A stretch of DNA of 64,000 bases, from assembly GCA_015227615.1 (NCBI GenBank), contig JAALGZ010000003.1:2199186-2263185 (forward strand), given 5' to 3'. The notes beneath the pieces were generated by a model. It did no database searches. It was not told the DNA's origin and worked only from the letters and a program-made list of their open reading frames with translations. The position numbers and the translations under genes are program-made. Shown piece by piece: positions 35,942-46,200 of this stretch; the stretch's first letter is position 1; each line of letters opens with the position of its first letter. Source of the DNA: Labyrinthula sp. Ha. Lineage: Eukaryota; Sar; Bigyra; Labyrinthulida; Labyrinthulaceae.

Positions 35942-36871
35942 ATGGAAGAAGACAAGAAATACGTATTGAACTTAGGAATACGTTTTTTTCCACCAAGAGT
36001 TAACTTTATTGTGAAAAAAGCATATGAAGAACTTGATATCGACAAATTAAAATTTATGTTTACCACTTTTTTCACTAGAATAAGAGTAAGCTCAAAGTTT
36101 CTAATCCCTCCGCGTCCTAAATGGACCAAAGAGGTTGAACAAATACAACAAAGTTTCAAGGAAACAGGAAAGCTTAATTTGAAAAAAGTTGCACCAAACT
36201 CTGTCAATATTTTGGATTATGCTCTATACTTTATAGAAAATTTCATCAAAACAGACCTCTTGATCTCAATCAACCTCTTTCTAGACATAGATGTCTGTCC
36301 AGCAGATGCTTTCACAAAGCTTACATCTTTCATTGCACACACCAAAGAAAAACTTTTATGGGGTTTTTGCTCCTTCCAACGAACATTTAAAGAAGTTTTC
36401 AGCGGCCATGCAATCCAAAGGTGGAAGTTTCTCTCTATAATTCCATCTCTCAACTCACCTCTAGAGATTGCTCTCTCTTTCACACATAAGAAAAATCCCT
36501 TGACTTGGGGGATAGTAAATAATTATATCGCGCCTTTGCAAAACTCAATCTTCAACAAGCTTGAACTTATTCTCCTAATACATTTCAACAATGAACCATC
36601 AGAAGCCTCTCTTATGCTAAATCTTGCAAATTCTGTATTTACTGAAAAGATCTCTCGAATTTGGATAAGCGGTTTCATATTCGATGAAGGAATTTATTAT
36701 TCACTAAGAAAGCTTATCCTTTCGCAAACCTCTAGCCTGACGCATCTAACATTCTCCAACCTTAAATTAGTTTCAAAACATCGAGTAGCTTCATTTCTCA
36801 CCGATGTCAGGTCCATTAGAAAGGGTAGAACAAAGCCATTGTTCGTGGATCTAATGATTAGGTATATGTAG
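35942..36871 (+). CDS. Hypothetical protein, 309 aa, LRR-like C-terminus
   Basis: A single frame from ATG 35942. The N-terminal half is basic and aromatic without a known motif. The C-terminal third shows leucine-rich spacing (ISRIWISGFIFDEGIY, then SLTHLTFSNLKLVSKH) like the repeats in the Roc-COR proteins nearby. No signal peptide or membrane span is seen. It converges with the VTC1-like gene 107 bp downstream. I regard it as a member of the lineage-specific LRR-like group with the genes at 10314 and 41146, but that grouping rests on pattern only. Confidence 0.7.
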   Translation: MEEDKKYVLNLGIRFFPPRVNFIVKKAYEELDIDKLKFMFTTFFTRIRVSSKFLIPPRPKWTKEVEQIQQSFKETGKLNLKKVAPNSVNILDYALYFIENFIKTDLLISINLFLDIDVCPADAFTKLTSFIAHTKEKLLWGFCSFQRTFKEVFSGHAIQRWKFLSIIPSLNSPLEIALSFTHKKNPLTWGIVNNYIAPLQNSIFNKLELILLIHFNNEPSEASLMLNLANSVFTEKISRIWISGFIFDEGIYYSLRKLILSQTSSLTHLTFSNLKLVSKHRVASFLTDVRSIRKGRTKPLFVDLMIRYM

Positions 36872-36978
36872 GATCATAATTAAATAAAATATAGCTTCAC
36901 GTTCAATTAAAGAGAGATTAAGATATATAATGGGTCACATGAAGATTGTAGTAACCGACTTCATTAGGTTAATGACAC

Positions 36979-37356
36979 TTAAAGAAAGTTTATTGATATG
37001 ATCAAACACAATCCGCCAGCTGTACAAGCTCCAAGAATTGACGCAACATTCTCATGTAACTTTCTGTCTCTTTGCAAATCTCTGACATGTTCAATGATTT
37101 TGTTGCGTCTGATTAAATATATCCACATTCCATAAAGTGCATAAACAACTCCTAGGGGAAGTAAAATCATCCCAATGTAATTCTCCTTCCACAACTTATC
37201 TTGATTGAGTTCTTTTGAGCTGTCTAGAGACAGAAGTGCCAAAGAAATTCCACCAATTGTAACAGCCATTTGAATCCACTCTACATATGTTCGCTCATTT
37301 GCCATCAACTGCTTTGTGTCTAATACAGCACCATCTACATTCAAGCTATCATACAT
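36979..37356 (-). CDS. VTC1: VTC1-like membrane protein (DUF202/VTC fold)
   Basis: 125 residues from ATG 37356, close to the length of yeast Vtc1. The family signature ANERTYVEWIQ precedes the first of three hydrophobic segments (about 33-48, 66-82 and 104-124), with a basic stretch between the second and third (YLIRRNKIIEHVRDLQRDRK). Vtc1 is the small membrane subunit of the vacuolar transporter chaperone complex that makes inorganic polyphosphate and moves it into the vacuole or acidocalcisome. The SPX and catalytic domains of Vtc2-4 are absent, as expected for Vtc1. The frame is open above the ATG but has no earlier ATG. It is divergent from p47-A across a 204-bp region with four CCAAT motifs. 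The VTC role is inferred from fold and motif. Confidence 0.8.
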   Translation of the reverse strand: MYDSLNVDGAVLDTKQLMANERTYVEWIQMAVTIGGISLALLSLDSSKELNQDKLWKENYIGMILLPLGVVYALYGMWIYLIRRNKIIEHVRDLQRDRKLHENVASILGACTAGGLCLIISINFL

Positions 37357-37560
37357 AGTTTCTTTTCTATCTTTGTCGATCTTGCCTCGCCCCAATCAAA
37401 TCATCCATACCAAACCTACACCCAATCAAATTTGAGAATTCTTAGCTGTTTTGAGTATCTAAGAATCTAAATATGAAAGCAAATACAATGACTGTAAGCC
37501 AATCACATACACAGAATGCAACTCTGAGCCAATGATATCCCGAGAAGAAAATATTATACA
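37357..37560. promoter_or_regulatory. Bidirectional promoter with four CCAAT motifs
   Basis: CCAATCAAAT occurs twice (near 37392 and 37422), with GCCAATCA at 37498 and GCCAATGA at 37528, between the divergent VTC1-like and p47-A genes. The identical ten bases occur twice above p47-B. CCAAT boxes bind NF-Y in many eukaryotes; that this holds here is inferred. Confidence 0.5.
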
Positions 37561-38402
37561 ATGTCAAAGTTCGTGAGCTTAGATGATTTGAAAAAAAAAC
37601 AGGAAGAAGATAGAAAAAAGAAGCTTGGCAAAAATGAAAACTCTGATGAGAATGATACAAGTGAGTTTTATAATGGAGGAGCTGGAAACCAAGGCGGAAG
37701 GTATTATTTTAGCAAATTTTGAAGATCTTAGCGGCACAGCAGTAGAAGCAAACAATGAAGATATCATCGCAAGGGCAAGTAATGACACAAAGGCTTTAGA
37801 ATCAGCACCAGTTGCAGAAACAACTGCAAAAATAACATTGTTCAAGAATGGGTTTAAGGTTGACGATGGACCATTTCGGCCAGCAGATGATCCAAAGAAT
37901 GCAGAGTTTCTGAAGCTTCTTTCACAGGGTAGATTAAATAGCATTTAATATATATGTAGGTGTTACTCCAGCAGAGCTTCATCGTGATGGAATGCATGTA
38001 GATGTCGCTTTGGAGAATCGCATTATCGAGGTTTGTGACGAGTTCGTGGCATATACTGGAGAGGGAAATGCTCTTGGCGGAACAGTGGATCCGGCAAATG
38101 TTATTGATCCAAGGGAGGATGTTGAAATTAAACAGACTGAAGACAAACAGGATAAAGGAAAAAAGACCAGGGTTTTGATACAATTTCCAGGAGGAAGACC
38201 GCAGAAGCTGGAGTTGTTTGAAAGAAGTAGTCTACGTGAGTTAATTAGAATGATCAACGAAAAGAAACTGATCGGAGAAAAATATGTCATTAAAGTACCT
38301 ACTAGAAAAAAGAATCCATACATTACAAAAGGGGAGTATGATGAAAGCTTGAAAGATGCCAAGATTGCGAACACTAAGATTATTCTGGAGAAGGCAGGTT
38401 AG
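37561..38402 (+). CDS. p47/Shp1-type UBX protein, copy A (SEP and UBX domains)
   Basis: Three exons (37561-37700, 37732-37928, 37960-38402) give 259 residues after two 31-nt introns are removed. The N-terminus MSKFVSLDDLKKKQEED and the EFYNGG...GNQGGSG motif match the linker of p47/Shp1/p37 proteins. The SEP domain follows at about 80-140 (ITLFKNGFKVDDGPFR, FLKLLSQGVTPAEL), then a UBX domain at about 175-255 (TRVLIQFPGGRPQKLELF). These proteins are adaptors for the p97/Cdc48 ATPase in membrane fusion and ubiquitin-dependent work. The N-terminal UBA domain of full p47 is missing. A paralogue of exactly the same length and without introns lies 4 kb away on the other strand. Confidence 0.9.
37701..37731 (+). 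other. 31-nt intron 1 of p47-A
   Basis: Donor GTATTA, acceptor ATCTTAG. Removal joins AG to C and gives GNQGGSGTAVEANNED. Unspliced, the first frame ends within the segment. Confidence 0.9.
37929..37959 (+). other. 31-nt intron 2 of p47-A
   Basis: Donor GTAGAT, acceptor TATGTAG. Removal joins CAG-G to GT-GTT and completes the SEP domain (LLSQGVTPAELHRDG). Unspliced, the frame ends after six codons. Confidence 0.92.
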
Positions 38403-38465
38403 GGAACTGTTTGTATGGCTCTTGGGCAATTTAAAACCGCATATCTAGTCTTGGAAAGCAGGAAC

Positions 38466-39281
38466 TTATTCCTTGGTCTTTATTTCAACTCTAAATGTAG
38501 GGAACTCTATTATTGTTTTGTGGCGTAGGATACATCGTAGGGAGCAATCTTGATCAAATGCTTCTGTCAGCTCAATAAACCTTTGACTCTTCATTGTCTC
38601 TTCATTTTCATTAACCAAGAACACCTTCATGGATTCACCCGCTCGAGAAAAAACTTTCAATACCTCCTTGATACTGGATTTTTCAGAAACACCACTTACA
38701 TAGACGGGATCTTTCTTGACCCCATTTCGACACAATACAAGTTCTAGTGTCCAAAATATTCCCTCTACAATATTAAACTTGATTTTGTTTCGCTTCTGTC
38801 GGGTCATTCCCAGGGGTAGGTACAGAATCCGTGTTTTTCTACTATTTTCAGCTAAAATTGATTTAAGTTTCTTCCATCTTCTTCCACGTTCATTAAAATA
38901 TTCATTAGAGCAAAAACTTCTGCCCCTTTTACGTGAAACCGCTCCATGAGGAATATCTTGAGTTTCCCGCTCAGCTGCATCTCTAAAATTATTCACTTCC
39001 TTCAAAAACTCGTAATCATTCACAATATCGTCTAGACTCAAACTTTTCTTGTCCACTCTCTCGCTCCAGCCCCATTCTTTTTTCTTTAACCCTGGACAGT
39101 TCTCTTTAATTTTATGAGCCCGGACACATGTCAAAGAACAAGTAAACCTCTTACAGGCGGGGCAACAATAAATCGCAACTCTCTGTTCACAACTTTCACA
39201 TATATTTTTCTCTTTCTTTGGAACTAAACGGTCATCTCTTGTTCCATTCATCTCCAAGCTACAGTTGACACTTGTCAACAT
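38466..39281 (-). CDS. BCD1/ZNHIT6-like box C/D snoRNP assembly factor
   Basis: 271 residues with a HIT-type zinc finger near the N-terminus. Likely ligands are Cys28, Cys31, Cys40, Cys43, Cys48, Cys52, His56 and Cys62 (CESCEQ, YCCPACK, TCSLTCVRAHK). Downstream come the family's YEFLKEV segment and the LPLGMTRQKRNK motif, then a mixed alpha/beta C-terminus. In yeast and humans BCD1 is an essential nuclear factor for the stability and assembly of box C/D snoRNPs, which guide rRNA methylation. Start ATG 39281; a second ATG ten codons on is possible. It is divergent from the SRP receptor gene (178 bp) and convergent with p47-A (63 bp). Confidence 0.88.
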   Translation of the reverse strand: MLTSVNCSLEMNGTRDDRLVPKKEKNICESCEQRVAIYCCPACKRFTCSLTCVRAHKIKENCPGLKKKEWGWSERVDKKSLSLDDIVNDYEFLKEVNNFRDAAERETQDIPHGAVSRKRGRSFCSNEYFNERGRRWKKLKSILAENSRKTRILYLPLGMTRQKRNKIKFNIVEGIFWTLELVLCRNGVKKDPVYVSGVSEKSSIKEVLKVFSRAGESMKVFLVNENEETMKSQRFIELTEAFDQDCSLRCILRHKTIIEFPTFRVEIKTKE

Positions 39282-39459
39282 ATTGTTACTGAGAAATATT
39301 TTCTCGTCCCGTTATTATTATTGTTCCAGCTTTATACATGGATTAGCGAGTATTAACGAGAGCTCTAAACGTTTCTCGAATCTTGTTTAGTTTAGCTCGG
39401 ACAAGAAACTTGGGAATTCGTAAGAGAAAGAAAACTTCATTAGAAAAGGAAAACAGAGG

Positions 39460-41142
39460 ATGATCGATTACTTTGTGATTTTTTCGCGGTCAGGATTGGT
39501 TCTATTCACCTACTCGCCTCATAAATTAGGGTCCATGGCATATAAACCATTTTCAGCAGACTCTTTGGGAGAATTGCTAACAAATGAAGATGAAAAAAGT
39601 CAGTTTGCACTGAGAAAAGGGTTCTTGAACGCATTTAAGTTGGATAGTTATGCATTTCCTTTGGTTTTTGCTTGCTTTTATCATAAGTTTCTTAACCTTG
39701 GATATGTAGAAGAATTATTGAAGCAAGCAGTTGAGATTTTTAAAGAGACAAATGGCGTTTGTTGGGATTTGGATGACTTGAAGAATGTTCAATTAAGTGA
39801 GTTTAAAGCTATGAAAAAGTTTGAAAAAAAGTTTATGCGCTCTTTAGTACTTCTGGAAACTTCTGATCTCAAGAAAGGTACTTTGAATAGAAGTAATCGA
39901 GCAGTTAGAGGAAAAAGAGATCAAGTAAGAGAACAAAAAGAGGTGTTGGAAAGCTCCAATGAAGAAGATGAAGAAAAATTATCTGCGTTTGAAGATAGAT
40001 TTAAGATTAGAAAACCTGTAAAGAGAAATAAAACAGTAAAGAAACCTAAATCTAAAAGAAAGGAAAAACGAGTTTGGGACGATAAAAAGAAGATTTCAAG
40101 AGAAGAAGCAAGTGATTTGGATATCTTCTCCAAGTTTAATTCTGAATCTGGGTCTGAAACTAAGAAACCAGAAATAGAGATTGAATCGTTTTCTGAAAGT
40201 GATGAGACAGAAGATGAGGATTTTGTTGAATCAAGAGCTGGATCGAGTTTGTTTTCGGGAATGATTAGTAAATTAGGATTCAAAAGTGGTCCTTTGACAA
40301 AAGAGGACCTTAATTTTGATGGCTTAAAGAACCAACTTTTGTCAAAGAATGTGGCGCAGAATGTGGCAGAGGAAATTCTTTCACAGGTTGAACAGAGTCT
40401 ACTTGGAAAAAGTTTGAATAGCTTTGAAAGGGTTCAATCCGCATCTAAAGAAGCTTTGAAACAAGCTATCAAGAGAATCTTAACTCCTAAGAAATCTGTC
40501 GATGTCATATCTGCCATCTCGAGAAAGAAGAAGGAAGGAGATGTATTTTCAATTGCTCTAGTCGGAATCAATGGAACGGGAAAGTCAACTAGTCTAGCTA
40601 AGCTGTGCTACCTACTAAAGTCATCCGGGTTCAATCCTTTGATTTGTGCTAGTGACACATTTAGATCAGGTGCTGTAGAGCAGCTCAAAGTACATGGAAG
40701 AAATTTGGGTGTAGAAGTGTTCGAATCTGGATATGGAAAAGATCCAGCAAGTGTATCGTATGCTGCCAAGATCAAAGCAAAAAAGTCAGGTAATGATGTC
40801 CTTCTCATTGACACTGCGGGTAGAATGCAAAATAATGTAAAGCTAATGCGGGAAATTCAAAAAGTTGTCGATGTCAATAATCCTGACCTTGTCTTGTTTG
40901 TTGGAGAAGCAAGTGTTGGAAATGATGGGGTCGATCAGCTAGTCGAGTTTAATAAAGCTTTAGGAGGTAGAATCGATGGACTAATTGTAACAAAGTTTGA
41001 CACTATTGATGAGAAAGTTGGAGCTGTGGTTTCAATGGTACATAGTGCTCAACAACCTGTATATTTTCTTGGGACTGGACAAAAATACACTAATCTCAAG
41101 AAACCAAATGTGGACAAGATTTTGACTTCTTTAGTGAAATAA
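39460..41142 (+). CDS. SRPRA: Signal recognition particle receptor subunit alpha
   Basis: 560 residues. The N-terminal longin-like SRX domain (MIDYFVIFSRSGLVLFTY to about 130) would bind the beta subunit at the ER. A charged linker follows (about 150-280), then the N and G domains of the FtsY/SRP GTPase group. Motifs: G1 GINGTGKSTSLAKL at about 369, I-box DTFRSGAVEQL at about 400, G3 DTAGR at about 451, G4 TKFD at about 511 and the closing GTGQKYTNL. It docks SRP-bound ribosomes at the ER membrane with reciprocal GTP hydrolysis. It is intronless here. Its stop codon is only 3 bp from that of the convergent downstream gene, so the 3' UTRs must overlap. Confidence 0.96.
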   Translation: MIDYFVIFSRSGLVLFTYSPHKLGSMAYKPFSADSLGELLTNEDEKSQFALRKGFLNAFKLDSYAFPLVFACFYHKFLNLGYVEELLKQAVEIFKETNGVCWDLDDLKNVQLSEFKAMKKFEKKFMRSLVLLETSDLKKGTLNRSNRAVRGKRDQVREQKEVLESSNEEDEEKLSAFEDRFKIRKPVKRNKTVKKPKSKRKEKRVWDDKKKISREEASDLDIFSKFNSESGSETKKPEIEIESFSESDETEDEDFVESRAGSSLFSGMISKLGFKSGPLTKEDLNFDGLKNQLLSKNVAQNVAEEILSQVEQSLLGKSLNSFERVQSASKEALKQAIKRILTPKKSVDVISAISRKKKEGDVFSIALVGINGTGKSTSLAKLCYLLKSSGFNPLICASDTFRSGAVEQLKVHGRNLGVEVFESGYGKDPASVSYAAKIKAKKSGNDVLLIDTAGRMQNNVKLMREIQKVVDVNNPDLVLFVGEASVGNDGVDQLVEFNKALGGRIDGLIVTKFDTIDEKVGAVVSMVHSAQQPVYFLGTGQKYTNLKKPNVDKILTSLVK

Positions 41143-41145
41143 GAA

Positions 41146-42249
41146 CTAATAAATGTCCTTTCGAATCTCTCCGTACGTGTTATATATGGCATGTCTCCAT
41201 CCGGGTTGAACAAGAGAGAGTCTCTTACCCTTTTTCTTGAACAACTCTCTCTGTGTTTCGATCTGTGAATTTTGCAGTTCTTTCTCTTTAGAAGTCAGTT
41301 TAGCTCCTACAAACCTAAACCCAACAAATGAAGAAAGTGTTCTTTCATTGTCCTCTTTTATCCATTTTACAAATATAGAGTTAAAATAATTCATGCAAGA
41401 ATTTGTTTGCTCAAATGTTGTTCTCCATTTAATTTCAGCTCTTTTAACTGAATTCAGATCAAAAATAGATTTACACAAGGCATAAAGAACAGCCTGACTA
41501 GAGCTGGATGTCATATCCATCCAACCTGTTGAAAGCTGGTTCAAAACACATGTTTTTTTTAAACTACTTAATCCAAACAAAGAGAGTACAAAATGTTTCT
41601 CACAAAAATCATTTGCCAAATGAATTTCATGCAACGTTTTACTAATTGAAGCGCTTAAACTACGTCTCGCTACGCAGGGAAAAAAGGAGTTTGGGAGATC
41701 AACACTTCTTATTTGAAAAAGGCTCTCTAAGAAGTTTCGTTTACACAAGTTTAGATTAAATGGTATAAGAGCTTTGTATTCATTATTGCTTCGAAGTTCA
41801 ATCTTCAATTTCTTTCCTTTTAAATTTCGTTGTAGCAACTGAAAAAGATCATCTAAATTTTTTTCATCTAATGATTTAAGAATTTCATCAGAAAAATGAA
41901 GAGTTTCGAGCTCAGGATTGGTTTTGAAAATGCTTCTTAGTAGAGAAACAACATGGTTTGCATTTTGAGCTTCTTTAAAATGGACTTCTTTAAGAGTATG
42001 AAAACGCTCAATTTCAATCTTTATTTTGTTTATTTCCTGTTCATTTAAATTAAAACCACTTATAAAAAAGACACAACGAGTAATCTTCTCGCTTTGATTT
42101 CTCTTGTCTGAACCCAAGTTGAAACTCCCGAAGTACTTAAATGACGTTTGTAGAGTAATGTATACTAAACTCTTGTCAAAGTGCCAATATGCATTTTGAG
42201 TTTTTATTATGTTTAGCATATTGGTTTCTAAAAGTTTTCCAATATTCAT
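41146..42249 (-). CDS. Hypothetical protein, 367 aa, LRR-like
   Basis: A single frame from ATG 42249. Leucine-rich spacing occurs around residues 85-160 (HTLKEVHFKEAQNANHVVSL, LETLHFSDEIL, KLKIELRSNN). A basic helix and an aromatic tail follow at the C-terminus (QRELFKKKGKRLSLVQPGW). No enzyme motif or membrane span is seen. The layout resembles the 352-residue protein at 11438-12496. It is convergent with the SRP receptor gene with a 3-bp gap and lies 124 bp downstream of p47-B on the same strand. Function is unknown. Confidence 0.72.
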   Translation of the reverse strand: MNIGKLLETNMLNIIKTQNAYWHFDKSLVYITLQTSFKYFGSFNLGSDKRNQSEKITRCVFFISGFNLNEQEINKIKIEIERFHTLKEVHFKEAQNANHVVSLLRSIFKTNPELETLHFSDEILKSLDEKNLDDLFQLLQRNLKGKKLKIELRSNNEYKALIPFNLNLCKRNFLESLFQIRSVDLPNSFFPCVARRSLSASISKTLHEIHLANDFCEKHFVLSLFGLSSLKKTCVLNQLSTGWMDMTSSSSQAVLYALCKSIFDLNSVKRAEIKWRTTFEQTNSCMNYFNSIFVKWIKEDNERTLSSFVGFRFVGAKLTSKEKELQNSQIETQRELFKKKGKRLSLVQPGWRHAIYNTYGEIRKDIY

Positions 42250-42373
42250 CTTATTTTATTCCGTGTAAACTCTTTTTATGTCTATTTTGTTCACCTTTTC
42301 TTTTGTTTGTTTTGACCTGGGAATAAGAGCTTAATGACGTCATTATCAGAGAGAAAGAAGCACTGCAAACAAG

Positions 42374-43153
42374 TTAAAACGTAATATTGGTATCTACAAA
42401 CAAAACTGAGTTCACTAATTTTAGACTATGTAAAGTTTTCATAAACTCGGTGTTCTTTATTATCTTATTCTTTTTCTTTAACACGTAATTCTCTTGAACT
42501 TTCTCCGAGTCATTAATCTCCTTAATCAACTCAATAATCAAGCTATCTCTGTTTAAAGAAAACTTTTTTTGATCCTTCTTTGCAAACTGGATAATAACAC
42601 TCACGTTTTTTTTATCAACAGAAGCTCCCGTTAAGCTAATCTCCACTCTAGGATTAATCACATCCCTCGGATCAACTTTCCTTTCTCCTCCACCTGCGCG
42701 TTTTTGCCCATCACTCAGAGTCCAATGATTGAATGCTAATTCACTGTTATTCACGATTGCAATTCTCACATTTTCTCCATAACTTTGACGAAGTTCTTCT
42801 GGAATAGTTCCTAGAAGTTGAACAGGAAAAGGACAATTACCATCAGCTAAGTCTCGTAGAAACTGTTCATTCGCTGGAGCCAGGCTATCTCTGAAAGCTC
42901 CATCATCAACTTGAAAACCATTTTTCCATAGTTTTATTGTTACATCTCTGGGAGTATTGTTGTTAACTGGAGCTGGAGCTAAGGCTGTGCTAGAAAAAAT
43001 AAACTTCATAGGAAAAACATACTCCCCTTGTTGATTATTCAAATCTTCAGCAGTAGAATTATCTAAACGCTCAGGATCTGAATTTTCAGCTAGAGAACCT
43101 TGGGTTTTATCTTTTAGTTTTTTCAGTTCGTCAAGAGAAACCAAATTGGACAT
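42374..43153 (-). CDS. p47/Shp1-type UBX protein, copy B, intronless
   Basis: 259 residues from ATG 43153, the same length as p47-A after splicing. MSNLVSLDELKKLKDK matches the copy A N-terminus. The SEP domain has IKLWKNGFQVDDGAFR and FLRDLADGNCPFPVQLLGTI at about 88-150, and the UBX domain has VSVIIQFAKKDQKKFSL at about 185-258. It lacks the EFYNGG linker motif of copy A. The UBX loop that normally carries the FPR-type p97 contact is not obvious in either copy. It probably acts as a p97/Cdc48 adaptor. Two CCAATCAAAT motifs lie 30-75 nt above the start. Absence of both introns at equal length suggests a retrocopy or clean intron loss. Confidence 0.9.
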   Translation of the reverse strand: MSNLVSLDELKKLKDKTQGSLAENSDPERLDNSTAEDLNNQQGEYVFPMKFIFSSTALAPAPVNNNTPRDVTIKLWKNGFQVDDGAFRDSLAPANEQFLRDLADGNCPFPVQLLGTIPEELRQSYGENVRIAIVNNSELAFNHWTLSDGQKRAGGGERKVDPRDVINPRVEISLTGASVDKKNVSVIIQFAKKDQKKFSLNRDSLIIELIKEINDSEKVQENYVLKKKNKIIKNTEFMKTLHSLKLVNSVLFVDTNITF

Positions 43154-43186
43154 TTCGTAACCTTTTCTTTTTGTTTTTACGCTGCA

Positions 43187-43224
43187 ATTTGATTGGTGCT
43201 AAAACCTTAACGTGATTTGATTGG
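43187..43224 (-). promoter_or_regulatory. Two CCAATCAAAT motifs above p47-B
   Basis: Identical ten-base words at 43187-43196 and 43215-43224 (minus strand), spaced 28 bp. The same word occurs twice above p47-A. Confidence 0.5.
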
Positions 43225-46200
43225 CTGTACCAAAATTGAACGTAACAGCAACGTTTTGGTAAGAATTGAAGGAACAAAAGTCATTAGATAAGAAACATTG
43301 GATTTTCATGGGGTACTTATTGGAAAAACTCGGAGTATTTCTAGTAAAGTATTGCACTCTTTAACACTAAATTCTATTGACTTTCTCTTCAAGAAACATA
43401 TTCGATGGTTCACAGAAACACATTTAGTTAACTTCACTACAGTTTGTCAGCAAACTTATGAATGCTATCTAACTTCGCTCTATGAAAGGTAGGCACTAGA
43501 ACCTACGCTTAATCTAACTATTAGACCCTGCAGAGATAGTTTGAACGTACTTTGGGCCAATACAATAGATTATGGTGCATGTCAGCGAAGACTAATGGAG
43601 TAAAGCCGTGTCATAGCTGGAGTTTAGTATTTGTGCTGTGTCTAGTGCAGCAGAAATATCTAAAGTTCTTGCAATGAACCATACTACTATTTCCGGAGGG
43701 TGCCATAATTTCAGGAAGCTGGAAAAAAAGTTTGATCATAAAAAGCCCTCCCGCACAATAGGACTGTCTAGAGTCTCACTTTTTTAAATTATGCAACTCA
43801 AGTAAAAATAGTTATGTTACTAGAATTTAAAAAAATATTATGAGGTAATAATACAGAACCTTAGGTAGAAAAGCATCTGCTATTATAAATACAAACTCTT
43901 CCTATAAGAACAAAAACCACAGATGAGGTTTGTCATGAACGGCGTCAACAGCTCCAGAATCTGTAGAAATGTTTACTTTAAATATATTCTATGGTACTAC
44001 TAAAATATTGAAAACTAACTTTATAGAGAAAACATTTTTTTTTATTTAACCTAGCCTCTACTAAGAAAACTCAGAAGCAACTACAACTATTTAATGATAT
44101 ATCTACAGCAGAATATAGGTTCATCTACATTCTAGTGCAACTATCATGTTGTAACTATATTAGTATAGGCGTCGTTTATATCAAGTATTAAGAAATATGG
44201 TTTTACATTATCAGAAAAACTTTTCTTGTTGGTACTCCTGAAAACTGATATCTCCACAAAGTGATCATTTTAGCCACATGTTCTCGGAAGGCTCTATTTA
44301 TCGAACAAGAGATCTAGCGGAAGTGTAGAGCATGCATGTTGTCTAGAAATAGCTCCTGGACGTATCATAAAAGGTTGAAAGTGGGTTTTTCCTTTCCTGA
44401 TCGCTTTAACTTATTCTTGTACAACAATTACCAGGTCATATGAAGAGCCATCTGCTCATCTATTTAGCAATTGAGATAAAATACCAAGCCCATGTATTAA
44501 AGCTAGAATGGTACTACAAAGCAACGTAAACAATGTCCTGACTGTAAATCTATACCTTATGCATCTACATTATGTATGTCTCTGTGAGTGATAAACCGTA
44601 AGAGAATTTACTAATAGCATATGATTTTTTTGAATATATTGTTTCTCTCTTCCTGGCATCACAACTGCTAGTTACAGTTGAGCTGAATAAATTCCTGGAC
44701 ATTTACTCAGGCCCGTATGGTACAAAGGCCAACCTCACCACTTTTATCATATTAGAGTTATGAAGTGTCTACATGAATCTACCCAACTCAAATTAAAATA
44801 TAATCTTGAGTGATACTCACCCACTTAAACTATTTAATTCACTCAATCTTTGTGTCTCATGGCTTCTTAGTGTTGTCTCTTTCTTATCATCTATATACAT
44901 CCGTAGTATCCGTTAACCGACTATTGTAGCATTAATTCGCTAGATATATTTTCTCGTCAAACCATAGAGCGGACCAGATGTACTTCAAAGCATTATGATT
45001 CTTTGTACTTTAGCTAAGTCCGGTGTATTCTTCTCATACCTCAACTCATATCGGAATATTGCGTGTTAAAGTTGTCATAATTTCAAAAGAAGCACAATCA
45101 GGGGTTGGTACTGTTTAAGATCATAGTTTTCGGCATATAAAATAGATATTAGAGTACTTAGAGCTATAGTTATTAACTTTGAGTACTTCTTGCAAATTTG
45201 CACGAGGTCTAGCTAAACTGATTTTTTTTTCAGAACGTGAGTACTCTCTGCATGAAAACCTAGTATGATTTCAAAGTTCATCAATTTGAGAATGTAATTT
45301 ATAAAAGCTCTGATTAATATGAATTTGCGCAGTTTCTTGTGATAGTTGAGTATTCTAAGCAAATCATGGAGATAGTAAAATATTATTAACATACCTAGAG
45401 TGAGGTTTGGCTAGATGCTGCTAGACTCCGTAACAAGAGTTATACTGAACGAAAAGGCAATATTTGGATCAACATACAAATCTTCAATCTAGCCAATAAG
45501 AATTAACTTAAGTACTTTTGACTAAGGAAAATACGTCAAAAAATAAAGATCTAGAAACTTAACTAAGCGCAAGGTTAGCGACTTGCATGAAAGTCTATGT
45601 GACTATCAGCATTCATGTATAAATTAATTTGAATATTGGGATATATATAAAAGAGATTAGTCAAGATATTAATCTGTTACTAAGAGAGTTTTATTGTTGT
45701 CTATACCTTCTTCAGTTGTGAAGGAAGGAACAAAACTAGCCAAGAAAATTATTAGCGAAGCATCTAAACCGCATATAGTACTTAAAGTAATTAAGAAGAT
45801 AACAAAATGAAACAACACCAAAAATTAGCAACATAGAGGGGTAGTAAATGATTTCACAGTATATCCCAGTTTTTTTACTCAAAGATCCATCTATTATCGA
45901 ATGAGGAATTTTGTTGATTTTAAAACCAATGCTCATAATACGAGCAGAAGCAATCATAATCGAAAGAGTTCAAGAGTTCATTAAGCTAAAATTACTATTG
46001 TAGAGCTACCTCAGCCACTTCAGTTTTATCTTAGGAGTAAGCCTCAGATTTGATAAGATACATGAATAATGAAATGGCCCTTATTTTCATTCTAATCATC
46101 CATAAGAAATACGGATTTTTGATTCGTATCAACCAACCCTGAGTTTCAGTCCGAATATGAACTCAATGTCTATAATAAATAATGCCCAAACCTTACCTAG

